Below are positions 1-10,168 of a stretch of DNA of 64,000 bases, piece after piece. This DNA is from Candidatus Gastranaerophilales bacterium (GTDB taxonomy: Bacteria > Cyanobacteriota > Vampirovibrionia > Gastranaerophilales > Gastranaerophilaceae). Under the pieces are notes generated by a model. It was not told the origin of the DNA. It searched no databases and was given only the letters and a program-made list of their open reading frames with translations. The stretch spans positions 1-64,000 of the forward strand of contig CAKMWI010000009.1 in NCBI GenBank assembly GCA_928722015.1, written 5' to 3'. Both the position numbers and the translations under genes were made by a program. Every line of letters starts with the position of its first letter. Positions within the stretch are counted from its first letter, which is position 1.

Positions 1-22
1 TAAATTCATACTCTGGACTCCA

Positions 23-1893
23 TTATTTATTATTTTCTAGTTTTGTAGCTCTTGCATTTAATGCTGCAATACGTTTGTGAAGCGCATTATGGCTTTTTTG
101 TAATTTACTAACATCAGATTCAATACCTGCAATTTGATAAGCAATATTTTCAACTTTTCTATCTAAAGTTTTAATCGCATTTATCATTGCAAAAAACATA
201 TCATCCCATCGGATTCTTAAATACCCGTCTGCACCTTTAGTTACAGCGTTAGGAAATACCTTTTGTAAGTCTTGTGCTATAACACCGGTTTGTAGAGTTT
301 TACTTTTATCAGATTTAAATGTGTATTTATAAGGTTTTTAATGCCAAAATCTCAGATAAACCGGCTAATGAATCAGAAATATTTTCTTTTAATCTTACAT
401 CCGAAGTCTTAAGATCCGGACATGAACCACTTGAACTTGTCGGATATTTATATCCGTTAGAAATACCACATGATTTTCCTCTAAAATCCATAATACTTGT
501 AGACCAAGCTTTATGAACAGATTTCATAGTACATTTGTAAGACCTACTTCCAGAGATTGAAATATACCAATCACCACTACAGTGCATTCCATCGAACATC
601 GGACGGGAAATATCTGTATAATTTGTACCAGAAAGAGTAGCCCCATCATTAGTCGTAAAGAAATTACCTCTAACCACAATATTGGAATTAAAAACAACGG
701 AAGAGTTTGGAAAATACGGATCACGAATCTTTGCATCATGATAAAATGGTTTGTATTGTCCTGGAACACTGTGAACCTCAACAACACCACGACCAGAAAA
801 ACCACCTAAAGGTTTTTCCACCTAAAAATACTCGGTCATATTGATCATTCTTAAATACTGAAGGAGTACCATTCTGATCTGCGCCGGAAGACATACCGAT
901 ACAGGTTCTGGAACCGGTTACAGAACCTGCAGCATCACAAGCACCGTATCCAACTGCTGTTAAATTTTTAACATTAGATAAACCTAAATCATAAGTTTTA
1001 TAGCCCAAAATTACATTTGAAGCAGGGAAATTAGTTGTAGCTAAAATATTTCCTGTAAAAGTTGATCCGACTACAACATTATTCTGAGTAATATTAGGAG
1101 TATAAGATATATTAGTTAAACCACCATTACCGGAATTATAACCAAGATAAACATTTTGATGCCCGTAATAATTTGGAGAGGACATAGAAAATGCACCAAC
1201 ACCAATAGTATTATTAACAGCACCTGTAATAAGACCAGAACCACTTCCTACAAAAGTAAGGTTTTTACTATTAGTACTTGATGGTAAATTTTTTCCTGCA
1301 GAATTACCAATCATAATATATCTTGAATTAGCATTAATATTGTTTAATTTTGCATAATTAGCATCATTTTCATTATTTGTTCCTCGTAATGCCTCTGCAC
1401 CCAAAACTGTTGCATAATTACCGGTTTTTCTTTGGAATGCATACGGTCCTAAAACAGTCGTACCTTTGTTAGTAGCAGTAATCAAAAAATCAGGATTTGA
1501 AGAGGATAATAAAACATTGTTTAAATCATCCATAAATAATGTTCCGGCAAGTACCCCATTACCAGTACCATAGCGGAATTGCATCATATTTTGGCCTTTT
1601 TTAGCATTAACAACAACTTTTGCTTTTGGTGAGGTATTTCTTATATTTGAAGAATCAGGGTTTATACCAATATATGCTGTAGAAGTCCATTTCGGATGCC
1701 CAGGATCATAAAAAGCATCCTGCTGATCATCATCGCTGACAAAATTCCATATAGACTCATTGGCAATATTTCTACCTGACCTTCTTTTTGTTATTATTGG
1801 TGCCAAAGCAGCAAATAATATTGCAATAATAATTAAAACAATCATTAATTCAGTCAAAGAAAAGGCTTGCTTTTTATATAATTTCATCCTCAT
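23..1893 (-). pseudogene. Pilin-like protein with tail-fibre body and C-terminal S74 chaperone domain, two frameshifts
   Basis: Reading across three frames gives one protein of about 622 residues. It begins with a type III prepilin leader (MKLYKKQAFSLTELMIVLII) and hydrophobic helix. A Gly/Asn/Ser-rich body follows with repeated IGxxA/LGYxS-type units like phage tail fibres and trimeric adhesins. The C-terminus is a peptidase S74 intramolecular chaperone domain with its SDxRLKENI Ser/Lys signature, then a coiled-coil tail ending at the TAA at 25-23. The frame breaks at the coding-strand A5 runs at 817-813 and 339-335, and removing one A from each restores VFLGGKPLGGFSG and LALKPYKYTFKSDK. Start ATG at 1893 is preceded by GGAG; ATG 1887 is an alternative. 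S74 domains normally trimerise and self-cleave on phage fibres, so an adhesive pilus tip is inferred. The breaks could be real, programmed or sequencing errors. Confidence 0.8.
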
Positions 1894-2055
1894 CAAACTC
1901 CAAAGTATATAACATGAACATTATTATTATATCATATTTCAGGAAGTTATTCAATAATATCAGAAATGTATTACAAATACTTAGCATTATATAGGTTTTC
2001 CATTAATACAAAAGTTTACATTCACAAACTTCTGACATGATAAAATTAAAATATC

Positions 2056-3442
2056 ATGACTAATAAAGAAATTAAATGGACAATATGCTTGTTGGTCATT
2101 CTTGGAAATTTTCTGGGAATGCTTGATTCAAGTACAGTTAATCTTGCATTATATCCGATAGCACAAGGGTTGAATATATCACTAACAGAAGTTCAGTGGA
2201 TAATTATTGCTTATATGCTTGTTTTGACTGTTTTTTTGCCATTTTTTGGAAAATTGGGAGATATATTTCCAAAAAACAAAGTTTACTCCTGTGGGTTCCT
2301 AATTTTTGCAATTTGGAGCTTTTTTAAATTCTACAGCTCAAAATTTCTATTTATTAATATTTTATAGATGTATTGAAGCCATGGGAGCCTCAATTATGAT
2401 TGCTAATGGACCAGCTGTAATTGCAACATTGTTTAAAGGTGAAGACAGAGGTAAAGCTCTTGGAATCAATGCTTGCCTTGTTGCTGTTGGGGGAATGAGC
2501 GGTCCTGCAGTCGGAGGTGCTCTTATTAATTATTTTGGTTGGCGTACAATTTTTCTGCCATCGGTTCCTCTTGCTATTGCCGGCGCTATTTTTTCATATA
2601 AACTATTACCGTATTATATAAAGAAAAAGCCGTTCAAGTTTGACTATAGGGGCTTCTTTTATTTTACTATTGCCTTATTCGCACTATTATTAGCAATTTC
2701 TGAAGGGCATACTTGGGGCTGGAAATCTATAAAAATAATTACCCTTGGTGTCATGACTTTAATATTTGGCGGATTGTTTTATTTTAGGGATAGTAAAATC
2801 AATTACCCGTTAATAAATTTTAAAATGTTTAAAATTAAAACTTTTACATTCGGAAATATTGCAGTTATGACTTCTTACATGACAATGTTTACAAATGGTA
2901 TACTTTTACCATTATTTTTACAAGAAATAGTAAAATACAATGCTTTAATTACAGGTTTGCTAATATTGCCATACTCCGTGGCTTCTTCGATTGTTGCTCC
3001 GTTTGCAGGAAGTTATGCTGGAAAACACGGCAGCAGAACACTAACAATATTGGGCCCGTCCATATACATACTTGCACTAATTATATTTACAACTTTTAAT
3101 GCTCATACACAAATGTGGGAAGTAATATTGGCATCTGTAATTATGGGTATCGGAAATGGCTGCTTTCAATCACCTTCGAACACGGCTATTATAACAAGTG
3201 TAAAAAAAGAGGAATTGGGAATTGCAAGTGGAATACTATCTCTGGCAAGAAATTTGGGAAATATTCTTGGCGTAGCTGTTACAATTACCTTATTTGAAAG
3301 TTTTAGAAATCTTTTAACAGAAAGCGGAATCCCTTATCAAAAAGCATTTTTACAATCTTACCATTGGACAATGTGTTTTGGTATCGGATTTGGTATAATT
3401 TGCCTTTCTTGTGCAGCTTTTGCTTATAAAAATCAGGATTAG
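2056..3442 (+). pseudogene. MFS drug exporter (DHA2/EmrB-QacA type), single frameshift
   Basis: Two overlapping frames together encode a major facilitator of about 461 residues, the usual size for the 14-helix DHA2 group. The N-terminal half carries LGNFLGMLDSSTVNLALYPI and the loop motif GKLGDIF. The second frame resumes at FLNSTAQNFYLLIFYR with the motif C-like segment GGMSGPAVGGALINYFGWR. One extra T between 2312 and 2325 (T3 or T6 run) breaks the frame. Such proteins export toxic compounds by proton antiport across the inner membrane; substrate unknown. An extended -10 (TGATAAAAT) lies 9 nt before ATG. Either a recently inactivated gene or a base-call error: the rest of the sequence shows no decay. 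Confidence 0.8.
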
Positions 3443-3494
3443 TAGCAAAATTTTATATTCACAAGTTTTCTTACCTGTAGGAGAAATTCAAGCA

Positions 3495-4313
3495 ATGAAA
3501 GTAAATTTAAAAGAAATATATAATAAACAAAAAGCTGCTCAAAAATTAGTAAGCGAAAAGGCGAACAAGGCCGATAGAATTATATCATCTAAAAACGAAA
3601 AACCACAAACACATAAATTAATATTTAATGAAAAAAATGTATCAGACCCTAATAAAGCATTTGATATATTTGAATCAAAAGTAACAAAAATAGTTACTAA
3701 AAAAGACAAAGTAGATCCCAGCTCTTTTTTTGCAGAGTTGAATAGCATTTTTAACAAATTCATAGAAAATAATAAACTTGATAAAATAAACAAAAGCAGC
3801 GTCAAACTTGCAGAAAAACTGGTAGGACTTGGAGATGGAAGGCTGGCAGCAATTATATATAGCTTATTAATTAAAGCTAATAGTAATAATGTGCAATTAG
3901 TTGAACATTTTGCCACAAACGCCTTAGCAATAGCAAAAAGAATTAATGATCCTGTTCATATTATGGCAAGGTGTGAAGATTTACGAAAAATTTATAGTAC
4001 AAATTGCCCGCCAAGTGAAAAATTACTACGAATTCTATACGAAGAAAAAAGAGCACTAAATTTTATTACAAAAAATTATGAAGGAGCACAAAACCGATTT
4101 CAAACAATATCAAAACAAATGAAACCCATTGAAAATTATAAAATTATGCAAGCCGGTATCCAAATTGAAATTGCAAAAATTTTGAAAAATACAAATAAAA
4201 CTGACGCAATAATAGAACTTGAAAGTGCTTATTCCTTATTATCAAATATTGGTCAAGGTAAATACACAAAAGAAATAAAAAAACTTTTACGTGAGATTGA
4301 ACATAATAATTAA
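3495..4313 (+). CDS. Hypothetical alpha-helical protein, TPR-like
   Basis: Not recognised as a named family. 272 residues, no signal peptide, Lys-rich N-terminus (residues 1-50) and then predicted all-helical sequence. The pattern of paired helices (for example HFATNALAIAKRINDP and KAAQKLVSEKANKADRI) resembles tetratricopeptide-type repeats. ATG 3495 is chosen because AGGAG lies 11 bases upstream; an in-frame ATG at 3411 would overlap the MFS gene. It lies between the exporter and typA with about 50 bp to the former. A cytoplasmic scaffold or partner-binding role is possible but not shown. Confidence 0.7.
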   Translation: MKVNLKEIYNKQKAAQKLVSEKANKADRIISSKNEKPQTHKLIFNEKNVSDPNKAFDIFESKVTKIVTKKDKVDPSSFFAELNSIFNKFIENNKLDKINKSSVKLAEKLVGLGDGRLAAIIYSLLIKANSNNVQLVEHFATNALAIAKRINDPVHIMARCEDLRKIYSTNCPPSEKLLRILYEEKRALNFITKNYEGAQNRFQTISKQMKPIENYKIMQAGIQIEIAKILKNTNKTDAIIELESAYSLLSNIGQGKYTKEIKKLLREIEHNN

Positions 4314-4422
4314 TATTAAATTATATAATAAAAATATTAAACCTTTATTGAATATTAAAAATTTCTGGTTTATTATAAAAGTGTAAAAAGTACACTAAAC
4401 AAATATGATTGGCAGGATTTGT

Positions 4423-6219
4423 ATGACTTGTAATAAAAATATTAGAAATATCGCAATAATTGCTCATGTCGACCACGGCAAAACAACATTGGTAGACTGT
4501 TTGCTTAAACAGGCAGGAGCATTTAGAGAAAATCAGCATGTTGAAGAACGTATACTGGATAGCAATGACTTAGAAAGAGAAAGAGGTATTACTATTCTTT
4601 CTAAAAATATCTCTATTAACTATAATGGAACAAAAATAAATGTAGTTGATACACCGGGGCACGCAGATTTTGGAGGCGAAGTAGAACGAGTTCTTGGTAT
4701 GGTTGACGGCGCATTATTAATTGTTGATGCTGCAGAAGGTCCAATGCCGCAGACAAGATTTGTTTTATCAAAAGCTTTAGAATTAGGTTTAAAAATCATT
4801 GTGGTGATAAACAAGATTGACAAACCTGCAGCTGAGCCGCTTACTGCATTAGACAAGGTATTTGACTTATTCACCGAGTTAACTGATCGTGAAGATTTAA
4901 TAGACTTTCCATTTATATTTTCAAGCAGCTTAAATGGTTTCGCAATAAGAGATCTGGAAGATGAAAGAAAAGATATGGTTCCTCTTTTAGAGTCAATCAT
5001 TGAAAATATTCAACCACCTGAAGGCGATGAAAATGAACCTTTCCAATTTAGAGCAACAACTCTCGATTATAATGAATATGTAGGAAGAATAGTGATTGGT
5101 AGAATTGCTCATGGAAAAGTTAACTCCCAAGATCAGGTTTGCGTGATACACGCTGATGGGAGCCAAGAAAAAGGGAAAATTGTAAAGCTCTTCGGATTTA
5201 AAGATTTAGGCAGAGTCGAAATAGAAACGGCATCTGCAGGTGATATTGTAGGTATTGCAGGATTTTCAGATATTCAAATAGGAGAAACAATCTGTGATCC
5301 AAATAAACCGCAAGCACTTCCTTTAATTAAAGTTGATGAACCAACACTCCAGATGAATTTTGCCGTCAATGATAGTCCTTTTGCCGGTCAGGAGGGAAAA
5401 TTTGTAACATCACGTCAACTAAGAAAACGTTTATATAATGAGTTAGAAAAAAATGTAAGTTTGCGAGTTGAAGATACCGAATCTACTGACTGCTTCCGAG
5501 TTTCCGGCAGAGGAGAATTACACTTAAGTATTCTTATTGAAACAATGAGACGAGAAGGTTATGAATTTTCAGTATCAAAACCTGAAGTTATTTATAAAAA
5601 TATAAATGGTGAACATTGCGAACCTTATGAAAATTTAATCATTGATGTTCCTGAAGAGTATGCAGGTAGTGCTATCGAACGATTATCAAGCAGAAAAGCA
5701 GAAATGAAAGACATGCAGACATCTAAAGGTAGAACTAATTTAACCTTCCATATTCCTGCCCGCGGACTTATAGGATTCAGAAGCGAATTTATTAGAATGA
5801 CTCGCGGGGAAGGCATAATGTACCATACATTTTTACACTACAGACCTTACGCCGGAGATATTCCACGCCAAAGAAGCGGCTCTATTATTGCATTTGAACA
5901 AGGCGAAGCAATACCTTATGCATTAGCTCAATTTGAAGACCGTGGAGTATTCTTTATAACACCAAAGACGAAGGTTTATAGAGGTATGATTATTGGAGAA
6001 TGCAACAGACCGCAAGATATTCAAGTTAATATCTGTAAAACTAAAAAACTAACAAATATGAGAAGTTCAACAGCTGATGTAATGGTTACTTTACAAGCCC
6101 CAAGGCTTTTATCACTTGAAGAAGCTTTAGAATACATCGGTGATGATGAGCTGGTCGAAATTACTCCGCAAAATGTCAGACTTAGAAAAGCTGATTTAAC
6201 TAAAAAAATATACAACTAG
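4423..6219 (+). CDS. typA: TypA/BipA ribosome-associated GTPase
   Basis: Translational GTPase of 598 residues, full length for the family. G1 is AHVDHGKT (residues 14-21), switch II is DTPGHADF, and NKID is the G4 motif. EF-G-like domains II, III and V and the BipA C-terminal domain follow (GRGELHLSILIETMRREGYE, PARGLIGFRSEF). TypA binds the 70S ribosome near the EF-G site, and in other bacteria it supports large-subunit assembly and growth under cold or stress. ATG 4423 is preceded by AGGA and matches the start of known TypA proteins better than the ATG six codons upstream, which has no ribosome site. Followed by a strong bidirectional terminator shared with dnaX. Confidence 0.97.
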   Translation: MTCNKNIRNIAIIAHVDHGKTTLVDCLLKQAGAFRENQHVEERILDSNDLERERGITILSKNISINYNGTKINVVDTPGHADFGGEVERVLGMVDGALLIVDAAEGPMPQTRFVLSKALELGLKIIVVINKIDKPAAEPLTALDKVFDLFTELTDREDLIDFPFIFSSSLNGFAIRDLEDERKDMVPLLESIIENIQPPEGDENEPFQFRATTLDYNEYVGRIVIGRIAHGKVNSQDQVCVIHADGSQEKGKIVKLFGFKDLGRVEIETASAGDIVGIAGFSDIQIGETICDPNKPQALPLIKVDEPTLQMNFAVNDSPFAGQEGKFVTSRQLRKRLYNELEKNVSLRVEDTESTDCFRVSGRGELHLSILIETMRREGYEFSVSKPEVIYKNINGEHCEPYENLIIDVPEEYAGSAIERLSSRKAEMKDMQTSKGRTNLTFHIPARGLIGFRSEFIRMTRGEGIMYHTFLHYRPYAGDIPRQRSGSIIAFEQGEAIPYALAQFEDRGVFFITPKTKVYRGMIIGECNRPQDIQVNICKTKKLTNMRSSTADVMVTLQAPRLLSLEEALEYIGDDELVEITPQNVRLRKADLTKKIYN

Positions 6220-6224
6220 CAATT

Positions 6225-6268
6225 AAAAAAATCCTATGTCATAAATAAATGACATAGGATTTTTTTAA
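6225..6268. terminator. Bidirectional rho-independent terminator between typA and dnaX
   Basis: Perfect stem ATCCTATGTC / GACATAGGAT (6231-6240 with 6251-6260) around a 10-nt loop, flanked by A7 on the left and T7 on the right. It can therefore terminate transcripts from both convergent genes. Confidence 0.9.
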
Positions 6269-6285
6269 TTTTCAATATATGCCGT

Positions 6286-8253
6286 TTATGTATCTATAAG
6301 TTTTCCTTCAAATAAATCCATTACCATATTAACACTATCTGAGTGATAAGAAGAATCATGATTTGCAGCTATTTTTGCCATTTCATTTTTTTTTGACAAA
6401 TTTTCCTGAACATTATCTGAAGAGTTACTAATGTCAGATTGATGTGTTGACTCTTTCTTTACAATAGAATTATTTGATATATTATCAGCAGAAAAATCAC
6501 CACTTTCAATTTTTGATTTTACAGATTGATTTTGTATTATAGGACTATTGTCAGTCTCAGGAGCAGGACTGCTTTCTTCAACTTCAGAAGTTTGCCCTGC
6601 ACGAATCTTATCATCACCAGCTTCAGGTTGACGTACTATAACTTTTGGACTTTTGCCAGGAAACAGTGAATTTGCAGCTTCAACGATAAAATTATGCTTT
6701 GAACCATCTGGGCCAAATTGCTTCAACCAGCTTGTATTCTTTATAGATAGAATAACTTCATCACTAGTTATTTTTACAGGTACAGCTTGCTGTTTCAAAA
6801 TAGCACGAGAAGGAAAACTTGAAATATTTTCAAGTAATTTACCCCAGAGAGTTTTTAAATTATTTACTGAAGATGGTTTAGACATTGGAACAGAATCAGT
6901 TAAAACTTCTTCTTCAGTTGGCACTGAAGACTTTTGTAATATATTCTCTTCTGTCAATTTAATATTTTTGGAAGTTTCATTCTTATTATCAACTGCTAAT
7001 TTAACTGCTTTTACTTCGTTTTTTTTAGCATCCGACTTCATAACAGGTGCAGGAGGGGTATTATATGAAGAAAAATTGACTCGCTTTGCTCCATCTCCGG
7101 ATTCAAGATTTGCAAGTCTGCGCTGCAAATCCTCTAATTTAGTATTTTCAACAAGATTTGCCATATCCAAAATTGCAACATCCAGCCATAATTTTGGATT
7201 TGAAGTTTGTTTTAACTCCTTTATATAAGCTGCGCATTTATCAATCAATGAAACTAATTGATGAATTTCAAGGGATGCAACACAAGCAGAAATAACATTA
7301 ATTTGTTCGCTATTTAATTGAACAACAGAACCCGCAGCATCTGTACTTACAGATTTCAAAATTAATGCATTTCTTAGATATTCCAAAAAATTTGACAAAA
7401 TTTGGGCAGGCTCATTTCCCTGATTGTAAATATTATTAAGAACATCTAATGCTTCATTGTGAGAAGACGATATGATTTCTTTAAATAAAGATGTTAAAGA
7501 ATCAAAAGACAATCTTCCCAGTAGCCTGTTAATATCATCAACTGATATTTTTGAATCTGACGAATTTAATACGCTCAACTGATCCAACAGCGCAATACTG
7601 TCTCTCATTCCACCCGCAGAATTTTGAGCAATGTAAGAAAGAGCATCATCTGTAATATTTATAACTTCTTTATCCGCAATATAACGTAAATGCTTTGATA
7701 TATCATCTGTTGTAATTCGTTTAAAATCAAATCTTTGACACCTGCTTTTAATTGTATCAAGCACTTTATGAACTTCAGTTGTTGCAAGTATAAATATTAC
7801 ATTTTTAGGAGGTTCTTCAAGCGTCTTTAATAATGCATTAAATGCCTGATTGGTAAGCATGTGGACTTCATCAATAATATAAATTTTATAACGACTTTGA
7901 ACAGGTGCAAGAGCCACTTTTTGAATAATTTCATCAGCATCATTAACCGAACGATTACTGGCTGCATCAATTTCTATAACATCTATTGGAATAGAGTTAG
8001 TAATATTTTTGCAGTTTTCGCACTCATTACATGGAGAAATAGTTGGCCCATGTTCGCAATTCAGAGATTTTGCAAAAATTCTTGCCGTTGAAGTTTTTCC
8101 TGTACCACGCGGACCGGTAAAAAGATATGCATGTGAAATTCTGTCCATTTGAATTGCGTTAGTAAGAGCTTTTTTAATATGTTCTTGCCCGACAATTTGC
8201 TCAATTGTTTGTGGTCTATATTTTCTATACAAAGGAACGTAACTTTTATTCAT
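6286..8253 (-). CDS. dnaX: DNA polymerase III subunit tau (gamma/tau)
   Basis: 655-residue clamp-loader ATPase of the replisome. It has Walker A GPRGTGKT, a zinc module with four Cys (CxxxxxxxxCxxCxxC pattern after SLN), Walker B/DExx box IIDEVHML, the SRC arginine-finger region (TIKSRCQRFDF) and sensor II GGMRDSIALLDQ. Beyond about residue 370 the sequence is low-complexity and Ser/Glu/Lys-rich, then a tau-like C-terminal domain. Coding-strand A8 at 7026-7019 (codons AAA AAA AAC) is a slippery run. A -1 shift there adds KRSKSS and stops at 7003-7001, giving 417 residues, the size expected of gamma. Start ATG 8253 begins MNKSYVPLYRKYRP, with TATAAT 9 nt upstream, so the message may be leaderless. 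Confidence 0.96.
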   Translation of the reverse strand: MNKSYVPLYRKYRPQTIEQIVGQEHIKKALTNAIQMDRISHAYLFTGPRGTGKTSTARIFAKSLNCEHGPTISPCNECENCKNITNSIPIDVIEIDAASNRSVNDADEIIQKVALAPVQSRYKIYIIDEVHMLTNQAFNALLKTLEEPPKNVIFILATTEVHKVLDTIKSRCQRFDFKRITTDDISKHLRYIADKEVINITDDALSYIAQNSAGGMRDSIALLDQLSVLNSSDSKISVDDINRLLGRLSFDSLTSLFKEIISSSHNEALDVLNNIYNQGNEPAQILSNFLEYLRNALILKSVSTDAAGSVVQLNSEQINVISACVASLEIHQLVSLIDKCAAYIKELKQTSNPKLWLDVAILDMANLVENTKLEDLQRRLANLESGDGAKRVNFSSYNTPPAPVMKSDAKKNEVKAVKLAVDNKNETSKNIKLTEENILQKSSVPTEEEVLTDSVPMSKPSSVNNLKTLWGKLLENISSFPSRAILKQQAVPVKITSDEVILSIKNTSWLKQFGPDGSKHNFIVEAANSLFPGKSPKVIVRQPEAGDDKIRAGQTSEVEESSPAPETDNSPIIQNQSVKSKIESGDFSADNISNNSIVKKESTHQSDISNSSDNVQENLSKKNEMAKIAANHDSSYHSDSVNMVMDLFEGKLIDT

Positions 8254-8296
8254 GATAAAGTAATTATAACAGAGAAAATGTAAAAATGGAGAGTTT

Positions 8297-9190
8297 ATGA
8301 ACTTAATTAAACCAAACAAATTAAAAGAAGGAGATACGATTGCGATAATAGCTCCTGCAGGTGAAGTTGACGAGGAAAGAATAAATTTTTCCGAAAAATA
8401 CTTTAAAAGCAAAGGTTATAATGTTAAATTCGGGGCTCATTTGAATAAAAAAAGAAGATATTTAGCCGGAGATGATAATGAACGCATTGAAGACATACAT
8501 AGTGCATTTGAAGATTCAACAGTCGATGCAATTATTTGTGCCAGAGGAGGTTATGGTGCAATAAGACTAATAAATAATATTGATTACAATATTATTAGAA
8601 ATAACCCGAAAATTTTTTGCGGATATTCTGATATTACAGCCCTGTCAGCAATGATACTAAAGAAAGCCGGACTAATTACCTTCTCAGGCCCAATGGCTCA
8701 GAGCGACTTTGGAGAAGAAAACATAAACAAATTTACTGAATCACAATTCTGGAATACTCTTACTAATAAGGGTTCATTAATGATACAAAATATAAATGGC
8801 AAAATATATAGATCCGGCCAAGCAAAAGGAATAACTTTTGGAGGCAATCTGTCAACTATAGCTTCTCTATGTGGAATAGACTTTCTTCCTGACGAAAAGT
8901 TTATATTTTTTGCTGAAGATATAAATGAAGATGTTTATAAAATAGACAGATATTTTAGGCAACTATTAAATATTTCAAAATTTAAAAATAACATATCAGG
9001 AATCTTACTTGGAGAATTTATTAATAATGGAAATAGTACATGGTTAGATGAATTATTTACTGAACTATCAACAGATTTAAATATACCTGTTTACTCAGGG
9101 TATCAAATAAGCCACGATAAAAATAAATTTACTATCCCGATTGGTGCTGAGGCAGAACTGAATAACGGGTTGTTAAAAATACAATATTAA
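8297..9190 (+). CDS. LD-carboxypeptidase (peptidase S66, murein tetrapeptide carboxypeptidase-like)
   Basis: 297 residues, normal for S66 enzymes, which remove the terminal D-Ala from murein tetrapeptides during peptidoglycan recycling. The N-terminal nucleophile region CARGGYGAIRLI ... CGYSDITALSAM contains the catalytic Ser of GYSD. The C-terminal domain gives ISGILLGEF and the final SGYQISHDKNK with the catalytic His. No signal peptide, so it acts in the cytoplasm. GGAG lies 5 nt before ATG 8297. Divergent from dnaX, and its 3' end overlaps the Usp gene by 4 bp. Confidence 0.92.
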   Translation: MNLIKPNKLKEGDTIAIIAPAGEVDEERINFSEKYFKSKGYNVKFGAHLNKKRRYLAGDDNERIEDIHSAFEDSTVDAIICARGGYGAIRLINNIDYNIIRNNPKIFCGYSDITALSAMILKKAGLITFSGPMAQSDFGEENINKFTESQFWNTLTNKGSLMIQNINGKIYRSGQAKGITFGGNLSTIASLCGIDFLPDEKFIFFAEDINEDVYKIDRYFRQLLNISKFKNNISGILLGEFINNGNSTWLDELFTELSTDLNIPVYSGYQISHDKNKFTIPIGAEAELNNGLLKIQY

Positions 9191-10044
9191 ACTCTAATAA
9201 TTAGCATATCAGATTTAACATTTTCTAATACACGCTTGCTAACAGAACCCAAGAGAAATTTTACAAATGATTTTTTATCTCTGGTTCCTGATATAACCAA
9301 ATCAATATCTTCTTTCATTGCATATTTAATTATTTCTTGTGCCGGAATACCGCCTAAAATTACTTTTGATGTAATATGTAAATTTCTATCATTAAACATC
9401 TTCTCATATTGATTTAACATCATAAGAGCAGCACGTTCCTGCTTTTTCTCAACTTCTAAAATCCAATTTGAATCAACATTTCCTTCTAAAAATAAATAGT
9501 CAGGAACTTCATATACATTTATAAGGTAAATATCCTTGTCAGAAAGGAATAAGCTATCAATACTCTTAGAAATTACTTTCATGCTATTTTCCTGATTATC
9601 TATTGCAAATAACACTTTTTTCCTATTATTTGTATTTTTAGAAATAAAAGTTGAAATTTTAGCCACAGATGCAATTTCTTGAGAAACAGACCCGAGCCAT
9701 TTTTGAATTCCACGCTTTCCATGCGAACCTAATACAATCAGGTCATACTCTGTTTCATCAATAACTTCAAGAATCGAATCAACAGTTGAGCCGCACATTT
9801 TTATTTTGTTTTCCACTTTTATATTATTTTCCTTTAATAATTTTTCCGTATAGTCAAGTATTGAATCTGCCGAATTTGCGCACTGAAGTCCAAATTCATT
9901 GTTATCAACCGATACAGAATCCGGTAAAAAACTTAAATCAATAACGCACATTATATCTACGGTGCAGTCAGATACCCAATGGGAAAAATTTAAAATAGAG
10001 TGATAACTAATACTTGAGCCATCAGTACAAAATAAAACTTTCAT
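9187..10044 (-). CDS. Tandem universal stress protein (two UspA domains)
   Basis: 285 residues forming two Usp folds, about 1-140 and 141-285. Both carry the ATP-binding loop GxxGxxxxxxxxxG(S/T): GSHGKRGIQKWLGSVS in domain 1 and SGTRDKKSFVKFLLGSVS in domain 2, the second slightly divergent (GTRD for GxHG). Tandem Usp proteins bind ATP as intramolecular dimers and modulate survival under stress or anaerobiosis. ATG 10044 has a strong GGAGG. Convergent with the LD-carboxypeptidase without any terminator between them. Confidence 0.93.
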   Translation of the reverse strand: MKVLFCTDGSSISYHSILNFSHWVSDCTVDIMCVIDLSFLPDSVSVDNNEFGLQCANSADSILDYTEKLLKENNIKVENKIKMCGSTVDSILEVIDETEYDLIVLGSHGKRGIQKWLGSVSQEIASVAKISTFISKNTNNRKKVLFAIDNQENSMKVISKSIDSLFLSDKDIYLINVYEVPDYLFLEGNVDSNWILEVEKKQERAALMMLNQYEKMFNDRNLHITSKVILGGIPAQEIIKYAMKEDIDLVISGTRDKKSFVKFLLGSVSKRVLENVKSDMLIIRV

Positions 10045-10168
10045 ATTTCCTCCTTTCTGAGAAACATAAAATATGTTAAGGAAAATTACATTAGCTAGTC
10101 ATATATAATTTTTTCTGATATTATAAAATTGTAATATATTACAGTTATTTTTTAGGATTAGTTATATA

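Noticed and set aside
319..516. Short plus-strand frame opposite the S74 domain
   Set aside because: Antisense to a clearly recognisable coding region.
6653..7228. 191-residue plus-strand frame inside dnaX
   Set aside because: Antisense shadow; dnaX domains in the opposite strand are unambiguous.
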